Positions 1 through 5,693 of a stretch of 6,658 bases of DNA are shown one piece after another. The DNA comes from Pseudomonadota bacterium (GTDB taxonomy: Bacteria; Pseudomonadota; Alphaproteobacteria; Rhizobiales; Rhizobiaceae). The stretch is taken from assembly GCA_023388675.1 (NCBI GenBank), contig JAEWFU010000197.1:1-6658 (forward strand). The letters are read 5' to 3'. The translations under genes were made by a program, and so were the position numbers. The first letter of the stretch is position 1. Each line of letters starts with the position of its first letter. The notes under the pieces were generated by a model. That model did no database searches. It was not told where the DNA came from and saw nothing but the letters and a program-made list of their open reading frames with translations.

Positions 1-847
1 CGCCCAGTGAGCCGGAACACAAGGTCATGCCGCTGGCCGGCGAATCCACCGCATCGAGGATTCGGCGATAGTCGTCAGCCGTCGACATAAAGCGCGGCAG
101 GCCGAGCAGCGGGAACGGCGGATCGTCCGGGTGGCAGCACAGCCGCATGCCCAACCGTTCGGCGACCGGCGCCACTTCTTCGAGGAAGGCGACAAAATGA
201 GCGCGCAGTCGCTCGGCGTCGATGGCGGCATATTCGTCCAGATGGCGCAATACATCCTCGGTCGACATGCTTTCGGCCGAGCCAGGCAGCCCGGCGGTCA
301 CGTTGGCGGCGAGCTCGATCTTGCGCGCCTCGCTCATGCCGGCAAAGCGCTCGGCAGCCGCTTCGACGACACCGGCATCGAAGCTTTCCGCCGCGCCGCT
401 GCGCTTCAGGATATGGACGTCGAACGCCGCGAAGTCGACGAGATCGAAGCGCATGCAGGTTCCGCCATGCCCGACACGGAAGGCGAGATCGGTCCGCGTC
501 CAATCCAGTACGGGCATGAAGTTGTAGCAGATGGTTTCAAGGCCCTGCGCGGCGAGGTGTTCGAGGCTCGCCTTGTAATTGGCAACGTGTTCGCGCCACG
601 AGCCTTTCTGCTTCTTGATGTCTTCCGAAACGGGAAGACTTTCGACCACTTCCCAAGCGAGACCGGACGGCGAGCCGTCCTTCATGCGGCCGATCTCGGC
701 CTGCCGCCTGGCGATCTCGTCTTTCGTCCACACCGAGCCGGTCGGAACGTGATGCAAAGCGCTGACAACGCCCTCGACACCCGCCTGCCGCATGTCGTCG
801 ACCGAGGTCAGGTCGTGCGGGCCAAACCAACGCCAAGTCTGTCTCAT
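1..847 (-). CDS. uxuA: D-mannonate dehydratase UxuA, partial (C-terminus beyond left edge)
   Basis: The protein dehydrates D-mannonate to 2-keto-3-deoxy-D-gluconate in the cytoplasm, a step in hexuronate catabolism (EC 4.2.1.8; a metal-dependent TIM-barrel family). I translated the minus strand from the ATG at 847-845 and found 282 codons without a stop, reaching the window edge. The family is usually about 360-400 residues, so roughly the last quarter to third is missing. Diagnostic segments are the N-terminal MRQTWRWFGP, ALHHVPTG at about residues 30-37, VCYNFMP-like CYNFMPVLDW near 108-117, and the conserved CCHPDDPPFPLLGLPR at 237-252, whose Cys and His include likely metal ligands. The visible end reads MTLCSGSLG, also family-typical. 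A GGGAG ribosome site lies 12 bases upstream; another ATG at 855 hits a stop after three codons, which supports 847. It is transcribed divergently from the GntR/TRAP operon, so it probably shares control with it. Identification is firm. Confidence 0.95.
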   Translation of the reverse strand, partial: MRQTWRWFGPHDLTSVDDMRQAGVEGVVSALHHVPTGSVWTKDEIARRQAEIGRMKDGSPSGLAWEVVESLPVSEDIKKQKGSWREHVANYKASLEHLAAQGLETICYNFMPVLDWTRTDLAFRVGHGGTCMRFDLVDFAAFDVHILKRSGAAESFDAGVVEAAAERFAGMSEARKIELAANVTAGLPGSAESMSTEDVLRHLDEYAAIDAERLRAHFVAFLEEVAPVAERLGMRLCCHPDDPPFPLLGLPRFMSTADDYRRILDAVDSPASGMTLCSGSLG

Positions 848-859
848 CTGCGCATCTCA

Positions 860-864
860 CTCCC
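860..864 (-). promoter_or_regulatory. Ribosome binding site of uxuA
   Basis: On the minus strand this reads GGGAG and is followed after 12 bases by the ATG at 847. The spacing is slightly long, but no better start exists: the ATG at 855-853 is out of frame and is terminated almost at once. Confidence 0.6.
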
Positions 865-906
865 AGCGACGGTCGCTCTGAAAACACCGGCGACGCATGC
901 CTCATG

Positions 907-934
907 TCCATATCAGGAGCCAATTCATACACAA
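907..934 (-). promoter_or_regulatory. Candidate promoter of uxuA
   Basis: Read on the minus strand, TTGTGT (934-929) and TATGGA (912-907) are separated by 16 bases and lie about 60 bases upstream of the uxuA start. Both boxes are only partial matches to the sigma70 consensus, so this is a weak call. The -35 box would coincide with the ACACAAGTGT palindrome at 929-938. A regulator bound there would cover it. Confidence 0.35.
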
Positions 935-938
935 GTGT
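929..938. promoter_or_regulatory. Candidate operator palindrome ACACAAGTGT
   Basis: The arms ACAC and GTGT are perfect inverted repeats around an AA centre. The site lies between the two divergent start codons and abuts the -35 box of the rightward promoter (938-943). GntR/FCD regulators usually bind short palindromes of this size near their own gene, so it is a natural candidate site for the adjacent regulator. A second, looser inverted pair surrounds it: CATAC at 926-930 and GTATG at 945-949. Binding is inferred, not shown. Confidence 0.4.
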
Positions 939-966
939 TGACTAGTATGGAAGTATGGTGGATAAT
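938..966 (+). promoter_or_regulatory. Sigma70-type promoter of the gntR-TRAP-dehydrogenase operon
   Basis: TTGACT at 938-943 (5 of 6 to consensus TTGACA) and GATAAT at 961-966 (5 of 6 to TATAAT) are separated by exactly 17 bases. Transcription would begin near 973, giving a leader of about 20 bases that contains the gntR ribosome site. This is the best promoter match that I see in the window and probably drives the whole rightward operon. Its spacer is made almost entirely of a tandem 8-base repeat, which suggests a built-in operator. Confidence 0.7.
944..959 (+). repeat. Tandem 8-base repeat AGTATGGA / AGTATGGT
   Basis: Two direct copies differing only at the last base occupy 944-951 and 952-959, filling 16 of the 17 bases between the -35 and -10 boxes. 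The core GTATG also occurs inverted as CATAC at 926-930. This could be regulator-binding half-sites or chance; the sequence alone cannot decide. Confidence 0.55.
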
Positions 967-974
967 TTTGACCA

Positions 975-983
975 AGGGAGGAG
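975..983 (+). promoter_or_regulatory. Ribosome binding site of the GntR regulator
   Basis: AGGGAGGAG is a near-ideal Shine-Dalgarno sequence, 9 bases before the ATG at 993. It fixes that start. Confidence 0.75.
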
Positions 984-992
984 CAAGCCGAC

Positions 993-1685
993 ATGGACAC
1001 GGCAGTCATTGCGAAAGCCATCGACTCTTCGGCAGCAATCGCGCCGCAGATCTATCGGCTGCTGCGCGATCGCATCGTGCGCACCGAGCTCCTTCCCGGC
1101 GAGGTGATTTCGGAAACCGAGATCGCACGCGGCTACGACGTTTCTCGCCAACCTGTGCGCGAGGCCTTCATCAAGCTTGCCGAGGCCGGACTGGTCCAGG
1201 TCAGGCCGCAGCGCGGCACCATGATCACCCGCATTTCGACCGAGGCCGTCATGGACGCCCGCTTCGTGCGCGAGGCGATCGAGGCCGATGTGGTCAAGCT
1301 GGTCGTCGAGCGCTGCGATGCGGCGATACGGCGCGAGCTTCTCGATCAGATCGACCGGCAGAAGCGCGTCGCGGACGACGATTCCGACGGTTTCGTCAAG
1401 CTGGACGAACTCTTCCATCGCACACTCGCCGAGATGGCCGGCAAGTCATACGCCTGGCGCGTTATTGAAGAGGTCAAGGCACAGATGGACCGCGTGCGCT
1501 ACCTCAGCGTCGAAAAGCTGCATGTTCGGCTGCTGATCAGCCAGCACGAGGAAATCGTCTCCGGCATCGTCGAGCATGACGCCCCCCGCGCGGAAGCCGC
1601 GATGCGCGGCCATCTGCGCGAAATCCTGAAATCCCTGCCCGAGGTCGCCAACGCGCGGCCGGACCTCTTCGGCGCAGCGCGATGA
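993..1685 (+). CDS. GntR-family transcriptional regulator, FCD (FadR-like) subfamily
   Basis: A 230-residue DNA-binding regulator, the usual size for FCD-type GntR proteins. Residues about 15-80 form the winged helix-turn-helix. Its recognition region reads SETEIARGYDVSRQPVREAF (40-59), followed by the wing residues GLVQVRPQRGTMI (66-78). Residues about 86-212 are the all-helical FCD effector domain. D138, H142, H185 and H207 fit the Asp/His/His/His metal-binding set known in this domain, which often helps to bind carboxylate effectors. The start at 993 follows a strong ribosome site. It is first in an operon with a TRAP transporter and a sugar-acid dehydrogenase and is divergent from uxuA. 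It is therefore probably an autoregulated, substrate-released repressor of both arms. UxuR and ExuR of enteric bacteria belong to the same broad family, but the effector here cannot be named from sequence, so I give no gene symbol. Confidence 0.93.
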   Translation: MDTAVIAKAIDSSAAIAPQIYRLLRDRIVRTELLPGEVISETEIARGYDVSRQPVREAFIKLAEAGLVQVRPQRGTMITRISTEAVMDARFVREAIEADVVKLVVERCDAAIRRELLDQIDRQKRVADDDSDGFVKLDELFHRTLAEMAGKSYAWRVIEEVKAQMDRVRYLSVEKLHVRLLISQHEEIVSGIVEHDAPRAEAAMRGHLREILKSLPEVANARPDLFGAAR

Positions 1686-1712
1686 AACCGCAACTCCAGA
1701 AGATCAATCCAC

Positions 1713-1720
1713 AGGGAGGA
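1713..1720 (+). promoter_or_regulatory. Ribosome binding site deciding the dctP start
   Basis: AGGGAGGA ends 6 bases before the ATG at 1727. An earlier in-frame ATG at 1682 overlaps the gntR stop (ATGA), lacks such a site and would put 15 extra residues ahead of a typical signal peptide. The start at 1727 is therefore preferred. Confidence 0.8.
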
Positions 1721-1726
1721 TATCTC

Positions 1727-2707
1727 ATGACGTCTCGTTCCATCATCAAGTCGTTCGCCGCGGGCCTGGCGCTCGCCGCTCTGACCGCTACCGGCGCCCT
1801 CGCCCAGGAGCTTACGCTCAAGCTCGGCCACCTCGCCAACGAGCAGAACTCCTGGCACAAGGCATCGCTGAAGTTCGGCGAGGAGCTTTCGGCCCGCACC
1901 GACGGCCGGATCGTGGTGGAAGTGTTTCCCAACGACTCGCTCGGCCGCGAAATGGACCTCATCAACGGCATGCAGCTCGGCACCGTCGAAATGACGATCA
2001 CCGGCGAAAGCCTGCAGAACTGGGCTCCGAAGGCCGCGCTGCTGGCGATTCCCTACGGCTACGCCTCTCTCGAGCACATGGACGAGGTCGCCAGCGGCGA
2101 GATCGGCGATCAGATCGAGGCGGAGATCATCGAGCGTGCGCAGGTTCGCCCGCTTGCCTATTTCGCACGCGGCCCGCGTAACCTGACCTCCAATCGCGAG
2201 ATCACATCGCCGGCCGAGCTGAACGGCTTCCGTATGCGCGTTCCGAACGTGCCGCTCTTCGACGACACCTGGTCGGCGCTTGGCGCCTCGCCGACCCCGA
2301 TGGCCTTCTCGGAAGTGTTCACCTCGCTGCAGAATGGAACGCTCGAAGGGCAGGAAAACCCCCTGGCACTGATCCAGTCGGCATCCTTCAACGAGGTTCA
2401 GAGCCACGTGAACCTCACCGAGCACGTGCGCTCCTGGATCTACCTCACCATCGCGGAACAGGTCTGGAGCAAGCTTTCGGAAGAAGACCAGGGGCATGTG
2501 CTGGAAGCAGCTCGGATCGCGCAGGAGTTCGAGCGCGAGCAGTTCCTGGCCGACGAGGACGCCATTCGCGCCGACCTGGAAGAGAAGGGCATGACCTTCG
2601 TCGAGGTTGACCAGGCAGCGTTCGCCGAACAGGCGCGTCAGCCGGTGATCGACAGCGTCAGCGAGGATATCCGTCCGATCGTCGAGGAACTGTTCAGCCA
2701 GCAGTAA
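1727..2707 (+). CDS. dctP: TRAP transporter periplasmic solute-binding protein, DctP family
   Basis: This 326-residue secreted receptor captures an organic or sugar acid in the periplasm and hands it to the DctQ/DctM membrane pair. The first 26 residues form a signal peptide: a charged start (TSRSIIK), a hydrophobic core (AAGLALAALTATG) and an ALA|QE cleavage site after A26. The mature protein begins ELTLKLGHLANEQNSWHKA, a standard DctP opening. Other family features are the ARGPRNLTS stretch (147-155), GFRMRVPNVP (167-176), whose R169 or R171 should be the conserved arginine that salt-bridges the substrate carboxylate, and LEGQENPLA (207-215). It lies 41 bases after gntR and is followed by a hairpin before dctQ. 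The DctP family call is firm. The ligand is inferred from neighbours to be a hexuronate or aldonate such as L-gulonate, L-idonate or D-mannonate. The symbol is the family name, not proof of C4-dicarboxylate transport. Confidence 0.95.
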   Translation: MTSRSIIKSFAAGLALAALTATGALAQELTLKLGHLANEQNSWHKASLKFGEELSARTDGRIVVEVFPNDSLGREMDLINGMQLGTVEMTITGESLQNWAPKAALLAIPYGYASLEHMDEVASGEIGDQIEAEIIERAQVRPLAYFARGPRNLTSNREITSPAELNGFRMRVPNVPLFDDTWSALGASPTPMAFSEVFTSLQNGTLEGQENPLALIQSASFNEVQSHVNLTEHVRSWIYLTIAEQVWSKLSEEDQGHVLEAARIAQEFEREQFLADEDAIRADLEEKGMTFVEVDQAAFAEQARQPVIDSVSEDIRPIVEELFSQQ

Positions 2708-2719
2708 TCGTTGAAACGA

Positions 2720-2745
2720 GGGCGCGGCCGCCAACGGCCGCGCTC
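2720..2745 (+). other. Intercistronic RNA hairpin between dctP and dctQ
   Basis: GCGCGGCCG (2722-2730) and CGGCCGCGC (2735-2743) are perfect inverted repeats around a CCAA loop. In RNA, a G-U pair and a G-C pair extend this to 11 pairs. No U-run follows, so it should not act as an intrinsic terminator. It begins 13 bases after the dctP stop, a place where such hairpins in transporter operons can protect the upstream message from 3' decay and keep binding-protein levels above those of the membrane subunits. That role is inferred. Confidence 0.7.
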
Positions 2746-2770
2746 CATCTGCAAATGAGGTGAGCGCATC

Positions 2771-3277
2771 ATGACGGCCGTCACACGTATAGCCGATGCT
2801 CTGGACATGCTCTGCCGCATCGCGATTGGCGGCGTCTTCGCCGTGCTGATCGCGGCGGTCGCCATCCAGGTCTATGCCCGAACCTTCACGGCCAGTTCGC
2901 CGATCTGGACCGAGGAACTGGCGCGCTTCATGTTGCTGTATATGGCGGGTATTGGAGCAGGCCTGTCGCTGCGCAGCGGCGATCTCGTTAATGTCGATAT
3001 TATCCAGGATGCGATGTCCGAACGCCTCGCATGGTGGATGCGGCTTGCGTCGACCGTCCTTACCGCCGGGCTCGCGGCTCTGATGATTGCGCCGGCGTGG
3101 CGCTTTACAAGCATCGGCGCCATGCAGACCTCGCCCAGCCTGCGCTGGTCGATGGACATGATCCACGCCAGCGTTCTGGTTCTCGCGATCAGCCTGCTGG
3201 TGTTTTCGCTTCTCCGCGCCATCGGAATGCTTACGGGCACTGACGATGGCCGCGCACAATTTGCCGAGGAGGAATAG
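2771..3277 (+). CDS. dctQ: TRAP transporter small membrane subunit, DctQ family
   Basis: A 168-residue inner-membrane protein that partners with DctM to form the TRAP membrane complex. Four hydrophobic helices are visible at about residues 16-36, 50-67, 88-108 and 131-152, the normal DctQ topology. The segment IWTEELARF (45-53) is the hallmark W-x-E-E motif at the start of the second helix, and VNVDIIQD (73-80) fits the loop after it. The sequence ends in an acidic tail (AEEE). The ATG at 2771 follows GAGGTGAG at 2757-2764. The next gene starts on the base immediately after this gene's TAG stop, so translation of the two subunits is probably coupled. DctQ proteins diverge quickly, so the call rests on topology, the motif and operon position together. 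Confidence 0.93.
   Translation: MTAVTRIADALDMLCRIAIGGVFAVLIAAVAIQVYARTFTASSPIWTEELARFMLLYMAGIGAGLSLRSGDLVNVDIIQDAMSERLAWWMRLASTVLTAGLAALMIAPAWRFTSIGAMQTSPSLRWSMDMIHASVLVLAISLLVFSLLRAIGMLTGTDDGRAQFAEEE
3266..3272 (+). promoter_or_regulatory. Ribosome binding site of dctM, inside the end of dctQ
   Basis: GAGGAGG lies in the last codons of dctQ, 5 bases before a GTG start at 3278 that directly follows the dctQ TAG stop. It supports the GTG start and implies that a ribosome finishing dctQ can restart on dctM. Confidence 0.75.
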
Positions 3278-4558
3278 GTGGAACTTTTCTGGCTCTTCGG
3301 CACCTTTCTCATCACGCTGGCGCTCGGCGTCCCGGTGGCGATCTGTCTCGGGCTGGCGTCACTCGCCTATATCGTCGCCTCCGGCATGCCGCTGGTGATC
3401 ATCCCGCAACGCATGTTTGCGGGTATCGATGTCTTCGTGTTGCTGTGCATCCCCGGCTTTATCCTTGCCGGCAACCTGATGAACGGCGGTGGCATCACCG
3501 AGCGCATCATCCGTTTCGCCAATGCGCTTGTCGGCTGGATGCGCGGCGGGCTCGGAATGACAAATGTCGCCGGCTCGATGCTCTTCGGCGGCATCTCGGG
3601 CACGGCCGTCGCCGACGCAGCCTCGCTCGGCAGCGTGCTGATACCGGGCATGAAGAAGTCCGGCTATCCGGCCGACTTCTCAGCGGCAATCACGGCGGCT
3701 TCGTCTACGGTCGGGCCGATGATTCCGCCCAGCGTGCCGATGATCATCGTCGGCGCGCTGTCGGGAATCTCGGTCGGCCAGATGTTTCTCGCCGGTGCCG
3801 TACCGGGCATCCTCATGGGCATCGGCATGATGGTCGCGTGCTACATCATCTCCGTGCGGCGCAATTTTCCGCGCCAGGAATGGAAGGGCGTGCGCGAGCT
3901 CGTCGCCTCGTTCTTCAGCGCATTCTGGGCGATCGCCATGACGGCGCTCATCGTCGGGGGGCTGATGTCAGGCGTCGCCACGCCGACCGAAACCGCCATC
4001 GTCGCGGCCATCTACGCCTTCGTCGTCGGAGCCTTCATCTATCGCGAACTGCCGATCGCCAAAGTGCCGAAGATCGTCATCGACAGCGCCGTATCGTCGG
4101 CCGGCATTCTGGCGCTGGTCGGCTTCGCCAACGTCTTCGGATCGATCCTTTCGGCCGAACGCATCCCGCAGATGATCGTCAGCGCGGTTCTCTCCATCAC
4201 CGACAACAAGTTCCTGGTGATCCTGCTGATCAACCTGCTGCTTCTGTTCGTCGGCATGTTCATGGAGACGATCGCCGCGCTCATCATCCTCTTCGTGCCG
4301 CTGCTTACGCTGGCACAGGCCGTGGGTATCGATCCGCTGCATTTCGCGACCTTCGCCGTGCTCAACCTGATGCTGGGGCTGACCACGCCGCCGGTGGGCG
4401 TCTGCCTGTTCGTCTGCGCCAACATCGCCCGGCTGCCGCTGCTGCCGGTGGTGAAGGCGATCATGCCTTTCCTGCTTTCAAACATCATCGTGCTGCTGCT
4501 TGTGTCCTACATTCCCGCGCTTGCGACCTGGCTGCCGACCACGCTGATGGCCAGGTAG
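3278..4558 (+). CDS. dctM: TRAP transporter large permease subunit, DctM family
   Basis: A 426-residue, highly hydrophobic inner-membrane protein that forms the transport channel and uses an ion (usually Na+) gradient to move the substrate delivered by DctP. Its length is typical of DctM, and about a dozen membrane segments can be picked out. Family signatures appear in order: PGFILAGNLMNGGGIT (59-74), FGGISGTAVADAASLGS (103-119), the re-entrant loop GPMIPPSVPMI (146-156), GVATPTETA (232-240), GMFMET (326-331), and LGLTTPPVGVCLFV (366-379). The start is GTG, abutting the dctQ stop with a strong ribosome site before it. No frameshift or missing segment is evident. The gene ends 18 bases before the ATG of the dehydrogenase gene, so all belong to one transcript. 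Confidence 0.97.
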   Translation: MELFWLFGTFLITLALGVPVAICLGLASLAYIVASGMPLVIIPQRMFAGIDVFVLLCIPGFILAGNLMNGGGITERIIRFANALVGWMRGGLGMTNVAGSMLFGGISGTAVADAASLGSVLIPGMKKSGYPADFSAAITAASSTVGPMIPPSVPMIIVGALSGISVGQMFLAGAVPGILMGIGMMVACYIISVRRNFPRQEWKGVRELVASFFSAFWAIAMTALIVGGLMSGVATPTETAIVAAIYAFVVGAFIYRELPIAKVPKIVIDSAVSSAGILALVGFANVFGSILSAERIPQMIVSAVLSITDNKFLVILLINLLLLFVGMFMETIAALIILFVPLLTLAQAVGIDPLHFATFAVLNLMLGLTTPPVGVCLFVCANIARLPLLPVVKAIMPFLLSNIIVLLLVSYIPALATWLPTTLMAR

Positions 4559-4576
4559 TTGGTACGGAGCCGCGTG

Positions 4577-5635
4577 ATGAAAACCCGCATCTGCCGCCTG
4601 CATGGCAAAGGCGATATCAGGATCGAGGAGATCGACGTCGCAGAGCCGGCAGCCGGCGAGGTGCTGGTGGCGATAGGCGCTGGCGGCATCTGCGGGTCCG
4701 ACCTTCACTACTATCAGGATGGCGGTTTCGGCCCCATCCGTGTTCGCGAGCCGATCATCCTCGGCCACGAGGTTGCAGGCACCGTTCGCGCGGTCGGTCC
4801 ACAGGTGGAGGGGCTTGCCCCGGGCGACCGGGTTGCGGTCAACCCCAGCCGCCCGTGCAACCAGTGCCGCTACTGTCTCGCGGGTCTCCAGCAGCATTGC
4901 ATGACGATGCGTTTCTTCGGCTCGGCGTTGCGGTTTCCGCACGAGCAGGGCGGCTTTCGCGACCTCATGGTCGTCGACGCCTATCAGTGCGTGAAGCTCG
5001 AAAACGACGAGGTTTCGCTTGCCGAGGCCGCCTGCGCGGAGCCGCTGGCGGTCTGCCTGCATGCGCTCAACCGGGCCGGCGCATCGGCCGGCAATCTCGC
5101 CGGCAAGACGGCGCTGGTCAGCGGTGCGGGTCCGATCGGCGCGCTGGTGATCGCGGCCCTGCGCCATGCCGGTGCGGCTCGCATCGTCGCGACCGATCTT
5201 CAGGACGCCACACTCGCGGTGGCGCAGCGCATGGGCGCCGACGAGATCATCAATGTCGGCTCGAATCCGGAACGGCTCGATCCCTACACCGAGGGCAAGG
5301 GCACATTTGATCTGGCGTTCGAATGCTCGGCGGCAGCACCTGCCATACGAACCGCGATCGCGGCTATCCGGCCGCAGGGAACGCTCGTCGAGGTGGGCGT
5401 ATCGGGAGATGTCGCGGTACCGCTGAACCTGATCGTCGGCAAGGAGATCTCATTCGTCGGCACGCACCGCTTCGTCGGCGAATACGCCCAGGCGGTGAAG
5501 CTGATCGACCAGAGGCGGATCGACGTCAGGCCGATCATAACCGGCGCAGTCGATCTAGCGGAAGCACCGGCCGCCTTCGAGATGGCCGGCGACCGCAGCC
5601 GCGCCATAAAAATGCAGCTCACTTTCGCCAGCTAG
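4577..5635 (+). CDS. idnD: Zinc-dependent L-idonate 5-dehydrogenase-like enzyme (possibly L-gulonate 5-dehydrogenase)
   Basis: A 352-residue cytoplasmic medium-chain dehydrogenase that should oxidise the C5 hydroxyl of a six-carbon aldonate. The catalytic zinc site is shown by C39 in GGICGSDLHYYQ (36-47), H64-E65 in LGHEVAG, and E155 in AEPLAV. The structural zinc cysteines are C94, C97, C100 and C108. The Rossmann fold carries GAGPIG (183-188), with D207 after the second strand, which favours NAD over NADP. From memory, E. coli IdnD shares the blocks GGICGSDLHYYQ, MRFFGSA, FPH..GGF and AGD..-A-K-QL-F, so the assignment to this branch is strong. The ATG at 4577 follows ACGGAG at 4564-4569; TTG at 4559 and GTG at 4574 are weaker alternatives. 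No IdnO is visible, and the adjacent uxuA makes L-gulonate (giving D-fructuronate) an equally good substrate. Confidence 0.88.
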   Translation: MKTRICRLHGKGDIRIEEIDVAEPAAGEVLVAIGAGGICGSDLHYYQDGGFGPIRVREPIILGHEVAGTVRAVGPQVEGLAPGDRVAVNPSRPCNQCRYCLAGLQQHCMTMRFFGSALRFPHEQGGFRDLMVVDAYQCVKLENDEVSLAEAACAEPLAVCLHALNRAGASAGNLAGKTALVSGAGPIGALVIAALRHAGAARIVATDLQDATLAVAQRMGADEIINVGSNPERLDPYTEGKGTFDLAFECSAAAPAIRTAIAAIRPQGTLVEVGVSGDVAVPLNLIVGKEISFVGTHRFVGEYAQAVKLIDQRRIDVRPIITGAVDLAEAPAAFEMAGDRSRAIKMQLTFAS

Positions 5636-5646
5636 CCGATCATGAA

Positions 5647-5685
5647 GCGCAGACGGACGACGGGCTTGCCCGCCGCCGTCTGCGC
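5647..5685. terminator. Convergent-gene hairpin, candidate bidirectional terminator
   Basis: GCGCAGACGG (5647-5656) and CCGTCTGCGC (5676-5685) are perfect 10-base inverted repeats. Inside them, CGGG (5661-5664) pairs with CCCG (5669-5672) around a CTTG loop closed by G-C, a stable tetraloop type. The structure fills most of the 58 bases between two convergent genes, where shared terminators are common. No run of T follows on either strand, so it is not a textbook intrinsic terminator. It could instead be an RNA 3'-end stabiliser or a pause site. Confidence 0.5.
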
Positions 5686-5693
5686 CGCAAAGG

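Noticed and set aside
131..1468. A 445-codon plus-strand open frame across uxuA, the intergenic region and gntR
   Set aside because: It lies antisense to uxuA and out of frame with gntR. It passes straight through the divergent promoter region and has no recognisable domain.
1682..1726. Upstream ATG for dctP that overlaps the gntR stop (ATGA)
   Set aside because: It would add 15 residues before a standard signal peptide, and the strong ribosome site sits just before the ATG at 1727. Coupled low-level initiation at 1682 cannot be excluded.
2720..2745. Intrinsic terminator after dctP
   Set aside because: The stem is followed by CCATCT rather than a T-run, and the downstream genes clearly belong to the same transporter operon.
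1499..3259. A 586-codon open frame on the minus strand opposite gntR, dctP and dctQ
   Set aside because: It is an antisense shadow of high-GC genes. Its product is rich in Arg, Gly, His and Asp without family motifs, while the plus strand carries three clear family members with ribosome sites.
4559..4576. TTG start immediately after the dctM stop for the dehydrogenase
   Set aside because: TTG is rare as a start and would have to use a ribosome site inside dctM. ACGGAG before the ATG at 4577 fits better, and MKTRICRLHG is a normal start for this enzyme family.
3445..5310. A 621-codon open frame on the plus strand overlapping dctM and the dehydrogenase gene
   Set aside because: Its translation is Arg/His/Gly-rich and low in complexity. 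It runs out of frame through two well-supported genes.
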